Shown here: piece by piece, positions 1 to 11,580 of the stretch
Position numbering within the stretch: the first letter of the stretch is position 1
How the letters are laid out: the number at the start of each line of letters is the position of its first letter
Origin: Larix sibirica
Taxonomy: Eukaryota; Streptophyta; Pinopsida; Pinales; Pinaceae
Assembly (NCBI GenBank): GCA_004151065.3
Contig: NWUY0304920948.1
Location: 1-46,248 of the forward strand
DNA: 46,248 nucleotides
Direction: 5' to 3'
Notes under the pieces: model-generated
What the model saw: only the letters and a program-made list of their open reading frames with translations
What the model was told of the DNA's origin: nothing
Database searches by the model: none
Position numbers and translations under genes: made by a program

Positions 1-130
1 TAAAAGTGATCAATTTCAGAGTTAGAAGGTGGCCTATTGGAGTGGAAAATGAAGTAATCAAAGGTGGCCTTTCTCTTTTAGGGACGAGCGTGCTACCGCA
101 CCCTTGTTTATAAAAGTGGTAAATGCGGAA
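1..130 (+). repeat. Diverged dispersed repeat, copy 1 (partner near 11.42-11.58 kb)
   Basis: The segment contains GGCCTATTGGAGTGGAAAAT, then CAAAGGTGGCCT, then CGTGCTACCGCACCCTTG and a TAAATGCG tract. The same order of blocks occurs at 11429-11580 (GGCCTATTAAAATGGGAAAT, ATAAAGGTGGCA, GTTCACGCACCCTCG, TAAATGTGCG). The two copies differ by substitutions and small indels, so this is an old duplication. No coding potential is seen. The left end may continue outside the window. Confidence 0.4.
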
Positions 131-1210
131 TTTGTTGACACGCCAAATGACTCACGCCCCCCCCCTGCCCTTTCCTATAATGACTTATAAACTGGATGGC
201 TTTCGGGTGAATTTCAATAAACTTGCCTTAAGTGACGGGATACACCATCTTGACCTCTTAACCTCTCACCCTCGCTACCTCGCCTACGGGTTCAAAGCTA
301 ATTATAGGTTCAAAGCCTCATTACTGCTTATCTCGGGGGATAACCCCCTTTCCTACCAATATAGTCTAAAAATATCGACTAATAATTAATGAATGTGACT
401 TCAAGGCTTCAAGAAAAGGCCTCGGAGCCTCCCACGCCTATATTATTTATTTGCATTACTGGATAGCTATATATGCATCCTGGCCTGGCAATTAGGAATA
501 GAACTGGAGTGGGTGGATTTAATGACCACTATTATTGTAGAAAAGAATTATAGGTGTGCCTACTTATCTAATTTCTTAGAAAGAAACCAAAATAAAGAAT
601 GAATAAGGTAAGAGAGCTCGTCCAGCAGACGGGGCAATGAATGGTGGCATAAATGAAAAAGAAATAAATAATAAATGCTTGTTGGGAGAAATTCAAACTT
701 TTTACTTCACCTTTACCCAAGCCCACCAAGTAAGTCCAACAAATCCAACAGAAGCCTTAGCCTTTTACCTTTAACCTTAAGCAATAAGCCATAAGCAATA
801 TATAGTTAGTAATAAGCTTGCTGTTCCTCTGACTACATACTATTTATGGTATGTTATAGTCGGGACTAACAAAGAATAAGAGTGGTTCCGCCGGTTACAG
901 ATATGCTTTAGCAATTGATCGACGGCCAACAGATTGGGGATGTGCTCCATCGGACGAAGTAATATTATGTGTTGCTGGCCGGTTTAATGCATTATCCATT
1001 AAACTAAGTGTAGCTGTTCGTTGCAATGAGTTCATAAGCTAAAGAACGGAAAAAATATATACATATTATACCCGATATATACGTTTCACTTTGTCTAAGT
1101 AATATAAATATGAAATATTATCTTAGGGCATACGGTAATATACTAGACTAATTGTAGTTAGTAGGGCTAGTATTACAACTTGGAAGCTAATAGTTTCCTA
1201 TTGGTGGGGA
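131..1210. other. Spacer without recognisable gene
   Basis: This stretch is moderately AT-rich, with short runs such as ATAAGCAATA and AATAAGCTTGC and no frame longer than about 90 codons. The 88-codon frame at 123-389 has no recognisable motif and begins in repeat DNA, so I do not call it. No tRNA-like or intron-core sequence was seen. Confidence 0.5.
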
Positions 1211-1214
1211 TAAT

Positions 1215-1400
1215 CCATGGAAGCTCTGGGAGCTCTAATCCGCAAGTTCCCCCCCATATTGTATTTGATTTCTTACATTACCACCATAAAATAATATTGT
1301 TTAGTTTATATCCATGGCCTCAGGTTGTTCGGTCGGGGCAGGCACAAAGAAGTTTGGTTGGAACAAAAAAATATGCCTATTCTAATTTGATGTCAAGGAA
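1215..1400 (+). repeat. Diverged dispersed repeat, copy 1 (partner 28560-28905)
   Basis: Matching blocks are a GGAGCTCT...AATCCGC segment, a TTCTTACATTACC block, AATATTG..AGTT, then ATGGCCTCAG, GTTCG(T)TCGGGGCAGG and ACAAAG, ending in TTCTAATTTGATG. The same blocks occur in the same order and orientation at 28560-28905, where extra bases separate the first two. Divergence with gaps indicates an old copy. It overlaps a 90-codon frame (1180-1452) that is not conserved as a protein in the partner, so it is treated as non-coding. Confidence 0.6.
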
Positions 1401-1477
1401 GGGTACTAGTTTCTGGTTTGAAGAGAATGGAGACAACGTCTTCCCAAGGTAGCACTCGGCTTTCACTCTAATGCAAG

Positions 1478-1728
1478 TATGGAACTTACTGCTTGGACTA
1501 ACTCTGCCCAACTGCTGATGGAATGCCCGTGTCCGACTGATGACCCGTGCTCAACTGATGATGGGAATGAACGTTTCCTAATGACCATTTCAACTGCTGA
1601 GAATGCTCTCGGGAATCTGGTTTGACTTCTGATAGGAATCCCGTGTCCAACTGCCCTTGTCTGACTGATGCTGGAAATGCTCCGGGGAATGCTGGAATTA
1701 TCTGGTTCCAATGCTGCTCATGGGCCAT
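1478..1728 (-). repeat. Degenerate short-unit repeat cluster (inverted relative to 11.9-12.36 kb)
   Basis: Read on the minus strand this is a run of variants of CAGTTGGACACGGG, GAGAGCATTCTCAGCAG, GGAGCATTTCCAGCA and CATCATCAGTTGAGCACGG. The same word family forms a longer cluster on the plus strand at 11895-12360. Units are irregular, roughly 20-40 bp, and several frames stay open across them because of the repeated composition. The open frames here (82 and 76 codons) are therefore repeat artefacts rather than genes. Confidence 0.55.
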
Positions 1729-1974
1729 TCTCCTCCCTCCTTCTTAAACTGGTGAATCATATATAATGAGCTGTATTAAAATTATCTCGAGATTATCTGA
1801 AACATTAGGTTTTGAAAGCAGCAGCATCGATCCATCTTTTATGTTTCACCCACCAGCTTCCGCTACCTTCCTAATCTGCCATCCACCCCACAACTCCCGC
1901 CTACCTTCCCGAGGAGAATAAAGATGGTTCTTTTTACAGAATTATCTGATATTTGTCATAAGCAGTACGACAGC
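1729..1974. other. Spacer
   Basis: Short pyrimidine-rich spacer between two repeat features. Nothing recognisable. Confidence 0.5.
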
Positions 1975-2030
1975 CTTAAGGTCATAAAGCATACTAAGGT
2001 CAGGAAGCACCCTAAGGTCAGAGAGCATGA
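1975..2030 (+). repeat. Tandem repeat, about 18-19 bp x 3
   Basis: Three consecutive units begin at 1975, 1994 and 2012 and share CTAAGGTCA followed by RAGCA (first unit CTTAAGGTCATAAAGCA, second CTAAGGTCAGGAAGCA, third CTAAGGTCAGAGAGCA). Confidence 0.8.
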
Positions 2031-2401
2031 GTTTTTTCTGTTAAAAAAAAAATAGGTTTAACTAGCCTTTCAAGCTTATGAGAGGTTTTTACAGGGATAA
2101 ATTCTATATGTAATTACACAAGGATAACTGATCCAAACTTCCCCTTATAAATAAGGTTGTCAGGTCTTCTATTTGTTTCCCTTAAATAGCTAGTCCTTAA
2201 AGATCTAGTTATAGGGGTAAGGTTATTCCAATATATTTTACTAAGGCTATCTAAGGTAAGGCTTAGTTAAAGTGAAATAGGGTAGGCATGATAGATCCTA
2301 TCTTAAAGTGATAGAGTATGCTGTAGTTTCCCCTTACTCCAATGTGGCTTAATTACTACGTTTTTGAATAACTGAAATGAAGTCATCAATTTGAATATGC
2401 G

Positions 2402-2478
2402 CCTAAGAGCCGTGGAGAGACCGCCCTAAGAGCCATGGAAGGATAACCGTCCTAAGAGAGGTATGACCCCCTTAGAGC
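2402..2478 (+). repeat. Tandem repeat, 23-26 bp x 3
   Basis: Units begin at 2402, 2425 and 2451 with CCTAAGAG. The first two continue CCRTGGARRGA; the third has diverged. A partial fourth, CTTAGAGC, follows at about 2471. Confidence 0.75.
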
Positions 2479-2479
2479 T

Positions 2480-4190
2480 AGCAATATAATAAGCATGAGA
2501 TGAGGTTAATATAGTCCTCGATTGGAGATAAAAACCTATAGAGCTAGCTAGAGTTATTTACGAGCCTTTATTTTCCAATTTTATTCTATCGAAGTCATAA
2601 ATGTTATAGATATTTATAACTAAGGTTATCTATTACCAAGGTAAGTATCTAAATCTGTTCTATATAATCCTACTGTCTGTGAGGTCATCCCGAGACCTAG
2701 ACCTATTATTATCCCGATATCTACGATTATCTCGAGACCTACCAAGAGCTATCTCGCTAATTGACCTATCTCATTAATTGGAAATGATTAACATAGTCAT
2801 TTTATTGTAAACAACTCCGTAACACCAACGATTAACGGATAACGGAGGAGCAGTTTATATCTATATTTCTCCGTAACTTCTCCATGATAAATACATCCTT
2901 AAGAAGCCTCAGATTGCAACTGAATGGGTTGTTATTACCTGTTGAGGAGTGGTCGGTTACCATTCATTTCTTTGGCTGGACACTGGCTTAATGAGTTGTT
3001 GAGTTGCCTATTAGCCTGTAATAATGTCCTTCCTGCTTAGGATATTTTATGAGTCCTTACTCATAGCATAAGTCCTTACCTCTATTTTTTTCCTCCGGGT
3101 CAATAGGAGTACCAACGAGCTTAACCTTTTGAATTCCTTGCTTTCCTAGTTCCGGTAGAATGGTTTAAATAGCTTTCCTTTAAGTAAGCCTTCCTTCCTG
3201 GCTCGAGAGGCCATCCTTCCTCCAAACATAAGGGTTAAGTTAGATTCACGGATGAATGAAAAACCGCCTTCCTTAATGGCGAACTACTTCTTAGCGCGTT
3301 TTAAAGTCACTTTCTTATTTCCCCATTATACTATTTCATTTCTGATTCTATGCGTCCTATAAGAGCTTTCAACCCATGTTCGCTTCTGACCCTGAGATCG
3401 CTTGCTTACTGTTTTTCGTTATGACCATGAGGCCAATGACCTGTATGAATGGCTATTTGCGAGCGTTTTATCGTCATGAAAACTCCAGCACGTGGTTGGT
3501 GGTGGGTGATGCCTTGAAAGGTTCCCTCTATAAGAGAGCACCCGCCTTACAATTACTTTAAAGACGGAAAGAAGCCCAGAAAGGAGTATTTTGAAAGCTT
3601 ATCTTAATATAAAACACGTGATAAAGGCCATTGTGCGGGTTTGAAGCCTATACCACGGGACCTCTTTGAAAGAGATAAAGAAAACCTGCTATATAAGTCC
3701 AACCTGTTAGTATAGTAGGCAGTAGTGGAGTTAGCGTGTTATGGATGGATAACGAAGGAGCCTGTTGCCTGTAACCCCTTAACCTTATGCCATAGTCTGT
3801 AACCTAACAGCGAAACTTCTGCCAAGTTCACCAGCCTCACAAAGAAGGACAACACCATCCTCCCTCACCTTATTTTATCATTCCATTCTCATCTTACTAT
3901 GCTACGATCAAATGTTTTGTTAAGGCTCTAACTCTTCATATCATCCTATTACATTTCTACGTAAGTAGGTTCCACGTACTACGATTACCCTTCATTGTAC
4001 TTAGGCATTGACATGGGTAAACCTCCTCTTGGTGCATCATCCACTTTAGCATGGTTGAAACCCCACTCCATTTGTGTTGTCTCCTCATCGGTTAAGTCTT
4101 TAAAACATAAATATGGTAGTAGCTGGGACACTCATTCTCCCCCCCAGTATCTGATCATACCCCCAACCCTAGTACTCACATCTTCCATTT
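2480..4190. other. Spacer without recognisable gene
   Basis: No supported gene. It contains imperfect repeats of CTCGAGACCTA/CCCGAGACCTA near 2690-2740. At 3449-3473 an ATTTGCGAGCGTTTTATCG motif recurs as ATTTGCGCGCGTTTTATCG at 25033-25051. The 61-codon frame at 3376 and the 70-codon frame at 3995 show no family motif; the latter may be the far upstream, unrecognisable part of the gypsy remnant that follows. Confidence 0.5.
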
Positions 4191-4199
4191 TAACAAATA

Positions 4200-4560
4200 T
4201 ATTCTAAAAGCAATAATGGCTCCTTACTACTGTGGGATGATATACATAATCATTCCGACTTTATCCCTTAGGATTCTTTTCACCTCTTATACCCCTTCTG
4301 ACTAGTACTGTCGAGGCCAAGTATTTAATCCCCCATGGTTATGTAGATTGGTTCAAAAACCTCATTCCTGCCCCATATGCCTTCAAGGAAGGCAACATGG
4401 ATAACATTTTCCTACCATAAATGTGGATATTCGTGTTACACTGGACGTTACAGAAAACATACTTATTGGAGCTGCATGTTCCCCCAAGGATGTTTCAGCT
4501 TACAAAGAACATTTCCAAAAGTTTTCGTGATGTGTTTGCTTGGGTGCATTGGAAAGTAGG
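4200..4560 (+). pseudogene. Ty3/gypsy pol remnant, region between protease and RT
   Basis: This is the part of a gypsy polyprotein just upstream of RT, spread over several frames. From about 4225 the translation gives a WDD-type block, then VDWFKN, then from 4400 NIFPTINVDIRVT, ENILIGAACSPKDV and, near 4519, FRDVFAW. The last motif is the familiar (K/R)DVFAW sequence that precedes RT in plant Ty3/gypsy elements. The same blocks occur in the same order on the minus strand at 27355-27700, which confirms that they are one protein region. Frameshifts and stops break every frame, so it is dead. It is contiguous with the RT remnant that follows. Confidence 0.8.
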
Positions 4561-4629
4561 GTTAATTTATAAAATAACATACACTTCATGGGTTTCTAAT
4601 CCCATCCATGTGAACAAAAAGCAATAAGC

Positions 4630-5318
4630 CATCCTCATTTGTACCGACTACCGTGACCTGAATCAGGCTTGTCCCAAAGACAATTTTCCAACCCCCTTCA
4701 TCAAAAAGTCATTAATGTATTTGTAGGCCAGGAGGTCCTCTCCATCATGGATGGGCTCTCAGGGTACCACCAAATTTGGATTCGTCACACGGATCAGTAC
4801 AAGACAACTTTCACCACCCCTTGGATAACTTTTGCATATCATGTCATGCCCTTTGGAGTAAAGAATGTTGGAGCCACATTCCAACATGCCATTTTCTTTC
4901 TATATGTTGCATAATCTAGCTCACATCATCCTGGCTTATCTCAATGACCTCATCGCTTAATTGAATAAATGTTCACACCACCTAGAATACCTACGCACTG
5001 TGTTCTCACAATTTCGTTAGTACAACATTCACTTGAACCCTATTAAAGGTGTCTTCTATGTCCCGACTGGATGCCTTTTTGGATTCCTTATATACCAGTA
5101 AGGAATCACCATCGATCCCTTAAAAGTAAAAGCCATAAGTGAAAACTACTCCCCTACCCCACCCCCCCCGCCTGACTCTGCGCCAGTTGCCGAGCCTTAA
5201 AGGCAAAGCCAATTTCCTACATTGGTTCATCCCTAATTACGCCACGTGCACCCATGGGTTCTTGCACCTCTTACAGCAAAAAATTGAGTTCGTATGGGAT
5301 GACCAAGCTCACCAGTAA
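4630..5318 (+). pseudogene. Ty3/gypsy reverse transcriptase remnant
   Basis: Successive frames show RT landmarks in order: CTDYRDLNQACPKDNFPTP (from 4637), MDGLSGYHQIWI (4747), YKTTFTTPWITFAYHVMPFG with GATFQHA (to about 4892), the motif C position reading Y-L-N-D (4937-4948), HHLEYLRTVFSQF (from about 4972), LNPIKGVFYVPTG, IDPLKVKAIS, and a long open stretch LRQLPSLKGKANFLHWF...EFVWDDQAHQ ending at a stop at 5316. The layout is that of plant Ty3/gypsy pol running into the connection region. The catalytic YxDD has an Asn in place of the first Asp, and there is at least one frameshift near 4700 plus several stops. No integrase follows. It is a fossil of a nuclear element inserted into mitochondrial-type DNA. 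Confidence 0.9.
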
Positions 5319-5625
5319 CCAATATAATTGTAGTATTTCATAGCCGACGTAGGAGCTTGCTTGTGTAGCTAAAAGTTCTAGTTCAACTTGTAGCATGAGG
5401 TTCTATTGTGACTCTGTAGTTATAGCTTATCTTTGTATGGTGAAATATGTTCCATAGCCTATGGAGATAAAGTCTTTAGATCGGGTGGGACACATAAGTA
5501 GCGGGAGAGAGGAGGGAAGCGGGCACTAAAGTAAGTAGCAAGCGGGACACACACACAGGGCGGCTTTTCTAAGTGACAGAAGGGGTAAGGGGGATATATC
5601 TTTTTTTTGGTATAACCAATTTGTG
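5319..5625. other. Spacer downstream of gypsy remnant
   Basis: No further pol homology can be read after about 5370. A 126-codon minus-strand frame (5459-5839) spans this point and the repeat that follows. It has no recognisable motif and is not called. Confidence 0.4.
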
Positions 5626-5630
5626 AACGA

Positions 5631-5723
5631 ATCGTATAGCCACTATTGCGTATGATCCTCCAATATGGAATCAACGTATGTAACGTATCGTCATTCCTTC
5701 GATCCATTCGAGGTAGGAACAAT
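5631..5723 (+). repeat. Diverged direct repeat, copy 1 (partner 6145-6243)
   Basis: The blocks ATAGCCACT, TTGCGTATGA, TATGTAACG, TCGAGGTAGGAACAAT occur in the same order in both copies, about 515 bp apart. The copies differ by substitutions and short indels. Confidence 0.75.
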
Positions 5724-5750
5724 TTTTTCGTATTGGTAAGTTTCGTGAGG

Positions 5751-5784
5751 GGTATGGGGAACTCACTCTCTTGGGTCTCCCATG
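5751..5784 (+). repeat. Short dispersed repeat (partners 32859-32892 and 26197-26214)
   Basis: ATGGGGAACTCACTCTCTTG followed by GGTCTCCCATG recurs as ATGGGGGGACTCACTCTCTC plus GGGTATCCTGTG at 32860 and, shorter, as CATGGGGAACTCTCAC at 26199. No open frame or structure explains it. Confidence 0.5.
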
Positions 5785-6144
5785 CATGATGGGTACTTTT
5801 TGCTTTTCTCGGGTATGGGTGTGATGTTGAACGGGGCATGGTTGCTTAACGGCGGGTATCCTTCCTGTGACGTGGGACTTATCTCTCGAGTATGTTGTGA
5901 TGGTTACCTCTTTATCGTATGGCAGTAAATGCCTAAATAGAAATGCTCGTAAGTAAACAACAAGGCTCAATGTATTCTGCTGGGAACATGGGAACATAAT
6001 AAATATCTCATTTGGCATATCAATGGGTGAAATGGGTGTATGTTATAGCTGTGTGCGACTCACTCACTTAACAGTGTCGACCCCATACCATGTGTGGTTT
6101 TTTTTGTAGCGGGTATCACGTGATGAGGAAACTATATGTGTAAT

Positions 6145-6243
6145 GACTCGTAAAGCCACTGTCAGTTGCGTATGAAGCTCAAATAGTGAATCACCATATG
6201 TAACGCCTCATCATAGCATTCAGTCGATCGAGGTAGGAACAAT
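6145..6243 (+). repeat. Diverged direct repeat, copy 2 (partner 5631-5723)
   Basis: See the 5631-5723 entry: this copy has AAAGCCACTGTCAGTTGCGT, ATATGTAACGCC and TCGATCGAGGTAGGAACAAT. Confidence 0.75.
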
Positions 6244-7898
6244 GTTCCCCCACCATAAGAGAGAGGAGCCAAGTTGTAATCATACGTGATATTGATTTAT
6301 TAGCCGGGCAGGATGAAACCAGACAAAAGGTAAGGACTTACCGTCAGAAAGAACAGATTTAGTTCAACATCACGGCATACCCGAGAGGAGAGAAAACGCC
6401 CCCCATGTTCATAATTGCCGATCATAGCCGCCTGTGGTCGACAATAGCCAGTAAGAGCCAGGAGGTCATTGCAAGCCGGTCAGCAAATAGTCCATCATTG
6501 TTTATAGCCACTGATACAGGTGTGTGTCTATTCTAGGTACTCGCTGCTGGTAGTCCATGCCTGGTTTCAATGCCAGGTGGAAATAGATTATTTTCTTTTC
6601 TTTTTCTCTCTTTGGGAAACGATAGCCCCTCATATACCACACACTGTCACTGCCAGTCAGCCAATAGCTGAGTCGATGTCAGGTGACAATGTAATCAATC
6701 CCAGGAGTAAATTTCAGGTGTTGCTCCAATAGTTTATTCTAGAGTTTATGCTGATACTACATGCTGCTACGAGTTGATACCAGGTGTCCATCCAAATGTT
6801 GATGCTGCTACTCAATGCCCGATATTCAATGCCAGGAGTCCATGTCTTATCGTAGCTTTTTTAACCGATGGATGATACTACTTATAATGCACCCGAAATT
6901 GACAATTCATTCCTTAAATCCAAATTTATACCTCGTGATCCTAGGCGTAAGTGAGGTGTAGGGTCGAGGGTATAGAACATACGTGAGACTATCCTTATTG
7001 TATGTAATAGCTCTAGAGACAAGCAGTAGTCTGTAGCTGTAAGTAGTCTACTATAGCTGTAGAGCGCTGTAGTCGCCTTCTTAGAAAGAAAGCTATAGCC
7101 TTAGACCTTCCTCCATCCACCGATCCTGAAACCTGCCCTATATAACTCTAAACCTAGCTTCCTTCCAGCTTCTCCCTACCAGCTTCCTTCAATTTAAGTT
7201 CTTACCACCTTATTTTGAGTAACAGCTGTTTATAGTCTTGATGGTCTAATCACCCCCGGTCAAAGAACTTATGGTAGGTAATCCTAATAAAGAAAAAATC
7301 AACAGGCAGTTCACCTCATTCTCAATGCTCAGCTGCCCTCATTGCATATCAACGTAAGTAAGTATATTGATTTCGAGTTCTTGAACCCAGATGGATCATC
7401 ATACCTTTGGAACTACTAACAACACCACTTTTATTTATTAAATACGCGTTTGGGAAAGGTTTTTTAGATTGACCGCTGGAACCATTGCTTAGAAGCTTAA
7501 AAGTGGGGCAGAACAAAGAGAACTTGCACTCCTTAGCCTCTTCCGACTACGAGAAATAAGCTTATGTGCTTCCATCTCCAACAACACCAAACATTTTTTG
7601 TAGGCAAGACGTTAGGGTAGAGTAGAACGTATATAAAAAAAAAAACGCCCAACATTATTGTTCAGTCAAATTGATACTTATTGGGGTAGCACCAGACTCA
7701 TTGAGATCTCAAACTCAATTTGATTCTCTATAAAAAATACCCCTTTCTGAGCTTTTATATATGGATAAACAAGTTGCGCCAATTAGTGTGCTTCTTACTT
7801 GCCTTAGTAGTACCTTACCTATTAAATACCCCCCTATGTATGCCTTCTTTGAGGCTTCTTTTTATAGCCCCGCATTCACCTTGACCAGCCAGAAAGGA
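6244..7898. other. Spacer without recognisable gene; short repeated words
   Basis: No gene is supported. From about 6400 to 6850 the words ATAGCC, AATGCCAGGTG, ATGCCAGGAGTCCATG and GATGCTGCTAC recur irregularly, and from 7020 to 7075 TAGCTGTA recurs. A homopolymer run of A lies near 7637. The 70-codon frame at 6520 and the 97-codon frame at 7761 lack family motifs. Confidence 0.45.
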
Positions 7899-7899
7899 C

Positions 7900-8400
7900 A
7901 CCGCATACAGGGATTGCTCATTTGGGATAGCCCAAGATGGTCTTACTACAAATTACGCTCACCCCCTCCTGGTGGGAAGAATAGGCCAGCAGCGGATCGC
8001 TCGGCTTCGGTGACCTTACCCTTCATTTTTTCGAACTGCCCAACCCCACCTTAAGACCGAACCCACTTGATTCTTGATTGAGCAGGAAATACCTTGTATT
8101 CTACATCATACACTCCAACCACGAACGGATACTACGCAGGAACACACTGCAACCGACACGGATACTACGTGCCTACTAATAAAACTGAGAGGATGAGCCC
8201 TTATAGAGCCAGCCGACTGCATCACAGCCCACCTCCCCCATCAACCCGAAATATCCTGCAGTACTGCCCACCACAGCAATACCGCATACAGCTTTCATTT
8301 GACCAAGAATGATGGATTGAAGCACCCAGCTTTCAACAAAGAAGCTTCATTTGGGAGAACTCCAGATGGTCTACTACAAACTACGCTCACCTCCTAGCGA
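7900..8400 (+). repeat. Repeat patch with two copies of a 50-bp segment
   Basis: Segment 7919-7968 (CATTTGGGATAGCCCAAGAT, then GGTCTTACTACAAATTACGC, TCACCCCCTCC) recurs at 8348-8395 (CATTTGGGAGAACTCCAGAT, GGTCTACTACAAACTACGCT, CACCTCCT). An upstream ACCGCATACAG also recurs (7900 and 8281). The copies cross two different reading frames, which argues against a conserved protein. Confidence 0.7.
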
Positions 8401-8614
8401 GATGTAAATGCCAGGGGTTCACTCGTCTTCTTTCACCTTAGCATTGATTCACCTCGGAGGATATTGAAGTTTTACGCTTATAAGCTGCTCTATTTTTCCC
8501 CTACTTACGATAATACCCACACTTCATTTACACTAACCTTTGCGTCTGAACAAACCTATTTCAAGCAAATTGAACCCATTTTTTAGGAAGGAGAGCCTTT
8601 TGAGTAAGGAAGGA

Positions 8615-8996
8615 ATTAGCCCCCCGCATCATTAACACCTAGGACACTTGAAACTGCTGAACCACCAACCAGCAAAGAACTTGCCCCGGCTTCGCGAACC
8701 ACAGCACCCGCTTCAACCAAAACTGCAGCATACACCCCCATGAAACCAGGTAGGGTAACCAGGCAGGAATCAGTCAGGTCACGATACGGGAGCAAACACG
8801 ACGAACACCCACGCTTCACTGCTCACCGATTCACCCGCTTCACATTACCACTCAATTAGGATTTGAACGAACTTGACACCCCCGCATAACACCTAGGCCA
8901 CTGGAAACAGCTCAACTACCACCGGCAGGCACTACCCACCTTACTTACGATACCACTCGACCTGAACACTGAACCCACTTGATTCTTTATTCAGCC
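8615..8996 (+). repeat. Repeat patch: CCCCGCAT..ACACCTAGG units
   Basis: CCCCCGCATCATTAACACCT, AGGACACTTGAAACTGCTGA near 8620 is matched by CCCCCGCATAACACCTAGGC, CACTGGAAACAGCTC near 8879. A third partial start, CCCCCGCATCACGAACA, lies at about 9018. GAACCCACTTGATTCTT at 8971 also matches 8059-8075. The whole 7.9-9.05 kb interval is a patchwork of such duplicates, with no conserved frame. Confidence 0.6.
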
Positions 8997-9049
8997 TGAG
9001 AACCTCGCCCACGCACGCCCCCGCATCACGAACAGCCAGCCAGAGCCAG

Positions 9050-11420
9050 ACAGACTGGACAGGGAAGGGCTTATCAGACAGACCTACTACTCCTTTGGTC
9101 GGGTGGAATTAGACTTGGTAAACTTAGCCCTCATACCTTCTGACCAAACAAATTACTACCCATTGCCTAATGATAAAACCTTGCCTGCAACCTCGAAGAC
9201 TTTCTTTTTAGCCTACCATTCACGCTTTATGTTAGCCATTTTATTATCGCTTTCTTTATGTTTTATGTCCGCATGATCCACGTAGTCAGCTTTCTGTTTA
9301 CCTAATTCTGTTCACCATATTCAGTTCGCTTTATCTATATCTTCGTTCGCCCCCTCGGCCATGACCCTTTATGTTCGCTTTCTGTCCGCTTCCTGCCCGA
9401 TGTCCACTTTAGGGAGTCCGTATGATGTCCCGCCATTGGAAGAAGTATGTATGTTCGCATTCAGCCAGCCGCCACAGCACCACACGGGAGGGAAGCCCCA
9501 CCAACCTATCCTAGAAGGGGGGGGGGATACCGGGGGGCTTAACTTGTTGATGACGCATCCATGCAATAAGTGTTACCGAAGGAGTGGCCGAAGTAAACGA
9601 GTGGTTTTAGTGAGGTTGTGATTATGCACGGGTGTATGTGTATTCACATATATAATGCATTGCTTGTGCTGTTCATTAAACGAACTAACTAGGGGCATGC
9701 TGCAGTGAACGGCGGCTTCCGCAGTGGGGGTGACACGGAACTAAGTGAATTGTATCAGTGAATGAATGGCTTCTGTGAACACCTCGAGAATAGATATATC
9801 AATATAGAGGACTAATTAAATTACGGCAAGCTAGTAAGGGCTAAGTGACAGGGACTAATGCAATAGACTATGTAGCGATAGTCAATCATTGTCTGTCCGG
9901 TCATAGCTTGCTTTGGAGACTGAAAGAAAGGTATCATCTTTTTCAATGGGTACAACATTTCATCTTTCTTTTTTCAATATTGGTACAATAGAAATAGAAT
10001 TGAATTTCACCCCCATTTTCTAAGAACAACTCGTTTTGATGGGATGTAAAATGGAAATATTCCTACCTAAATTGGAGCACATAAATGGATTTTATTATTC
10101 CTGAACTAGGCCATTTAATAAGCTTTCCCTAGGTGTAGGTTGGAGAGCCCACTTCCCCATTAAGTTGGAAGGAGAGTTCCCCCATGAGGATGGAGCGATA
10201 CCGTTATAGACCCGGGAGCATGGAACCTGCCGCATAGACGAGACACCAGACTGTGTGTTAGCTGACGCTGGCCGAGACCGGGAAAGAATCATGCTATTAA
10301 TGCTGTTACATTACTTATTTACCCACTAGAGAACATAGTTACTACACTACGTACGGGAACCAAAGATGATGAGGTTCCACTACAGATAGGGGTTGGCACC
10401 ACTACTATCAGGTGAGGTGAGTTAAGCCAATAGTGAGCCAGTCAGGCCGGGATACGCCACCACTAATGGAATCCAAGATGATTCATCACTGAGGAGTCAT
10501 TGTTTTTCCACCCAAAAAAGCACAAGCTATGATTTCTTATTATGTGCATATCCACACACGAAAAGCAGCTAAGCGCCACCTAACACTCACAAGTTTTTCC
10601 TTCACTTCCGTCCTCTCTGTCCTTTCTGTCCGCTCTTCTTTGTAAGCATCCATTATCCAATCAGTATCCATCCGTGCACCTAACATACACTCTCGGTTCT
10701 GTATCGCTCCGTCCGTTGGACCGCCCCAACTACCCCCGAATATATGTAGGCTATGAAATTGAAGAAATAAATCAGTATTAATCCAAGCCCTGTAGTGAGC
10801 CCCATAGGAGACCAGCCAACTCGTTATACCTCGGCTTAACTAGTTAGTCCGCCGGGGTGCAAGTATATAAAGCAAGCCATGACTCACTTGTCCTTACACT
10901 GGTCCTTATTCGGTACGTGGGCCTTCTTCTTTTTCTTCTTACTAATGGGTGACCATCTCCTCCATCAAAATATCCTGATCGGCGACCACTGTCTGACCTC
11001 TTTGGATTGGCTAGGTCTGACTGAAGTATAAATCTCCCGGCAATGACCGGCAGCTACGATAGGTGAATAGGTAAAAGGCAGAGGGCAAGGTTGAGTTAAG
11101 GGTTGTAGAGCCCTTTTTGATGTCAACTCATATTGTGAGGTCGAGGGTAAATGAATAGGTTCACTTTTTAGTATCGAGTTTGTTTGAAGTGGAGGTTCAA
11201 GTAAGTGTCTATAGGGCCCCGGTTGCGTCGATGTAAAGTAATACTAAGGCTATTACGGCAAGTAAGAAGAGATAAAGAAAGAAAGCTCGATAAAATTAAG
11301 AATGGTGAAAACACACAATGCCCTATGAAGGGCAAGACTTTCAGACGTCTGGCAAGACCTATAAGACCTGCCCTGGTGGTAAATTCGCGAGATAAGTGGC
11401 CTTATAGATGATAAAGAGTA
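9050..11420. other. Spacer without recognisable gene
   Basis: No supported coding region, RNA gene or mobile-element protein. Frames of 86, 65 and 68 codons (9361+, 9369-, 11205+) are short and show no motif. A poly-G run (nine G) sits near 9519. Nothing else structured was seen on either strand. Confidence 0.45.
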
Positions 11421-11424
11421 TTAA

Positions 11425-11580
11425 CGCGGCCTATTAAAATGGGAAATTCAGCACATAAAGGTGGCATCATATGAAGATGATAGAGAGTGTTCACGCACCC
11501 TCGTCCGAGGAAGGGATTCATCGCTTGCTCTTCCGAGAGCAAGGACGAGCAATAAATTGACTAAAAAATGATAAATGTGC
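11425..11580 (+). repeat. Diverged dispersed repeat, copy 2 (partner 1-130)
   Basis: It carries GGCCTATTAAAATGGGAAAT, AAAGGTGGCATCATATGAAG, GTTCACGCACCCTCG and ATGATAAATGTGCG in the same order as the start of the window. The 113-codon frame that begins at 11575 just downstream has no recognised motif. Confidence 0.4.

Noticed and set aside
5459-5839. 126-codon minus-strand frame
   Set aside because: It spans one copy of a repeat whose second copy (6145-6243) does not preserve the frame, and it has no recognisable motif.
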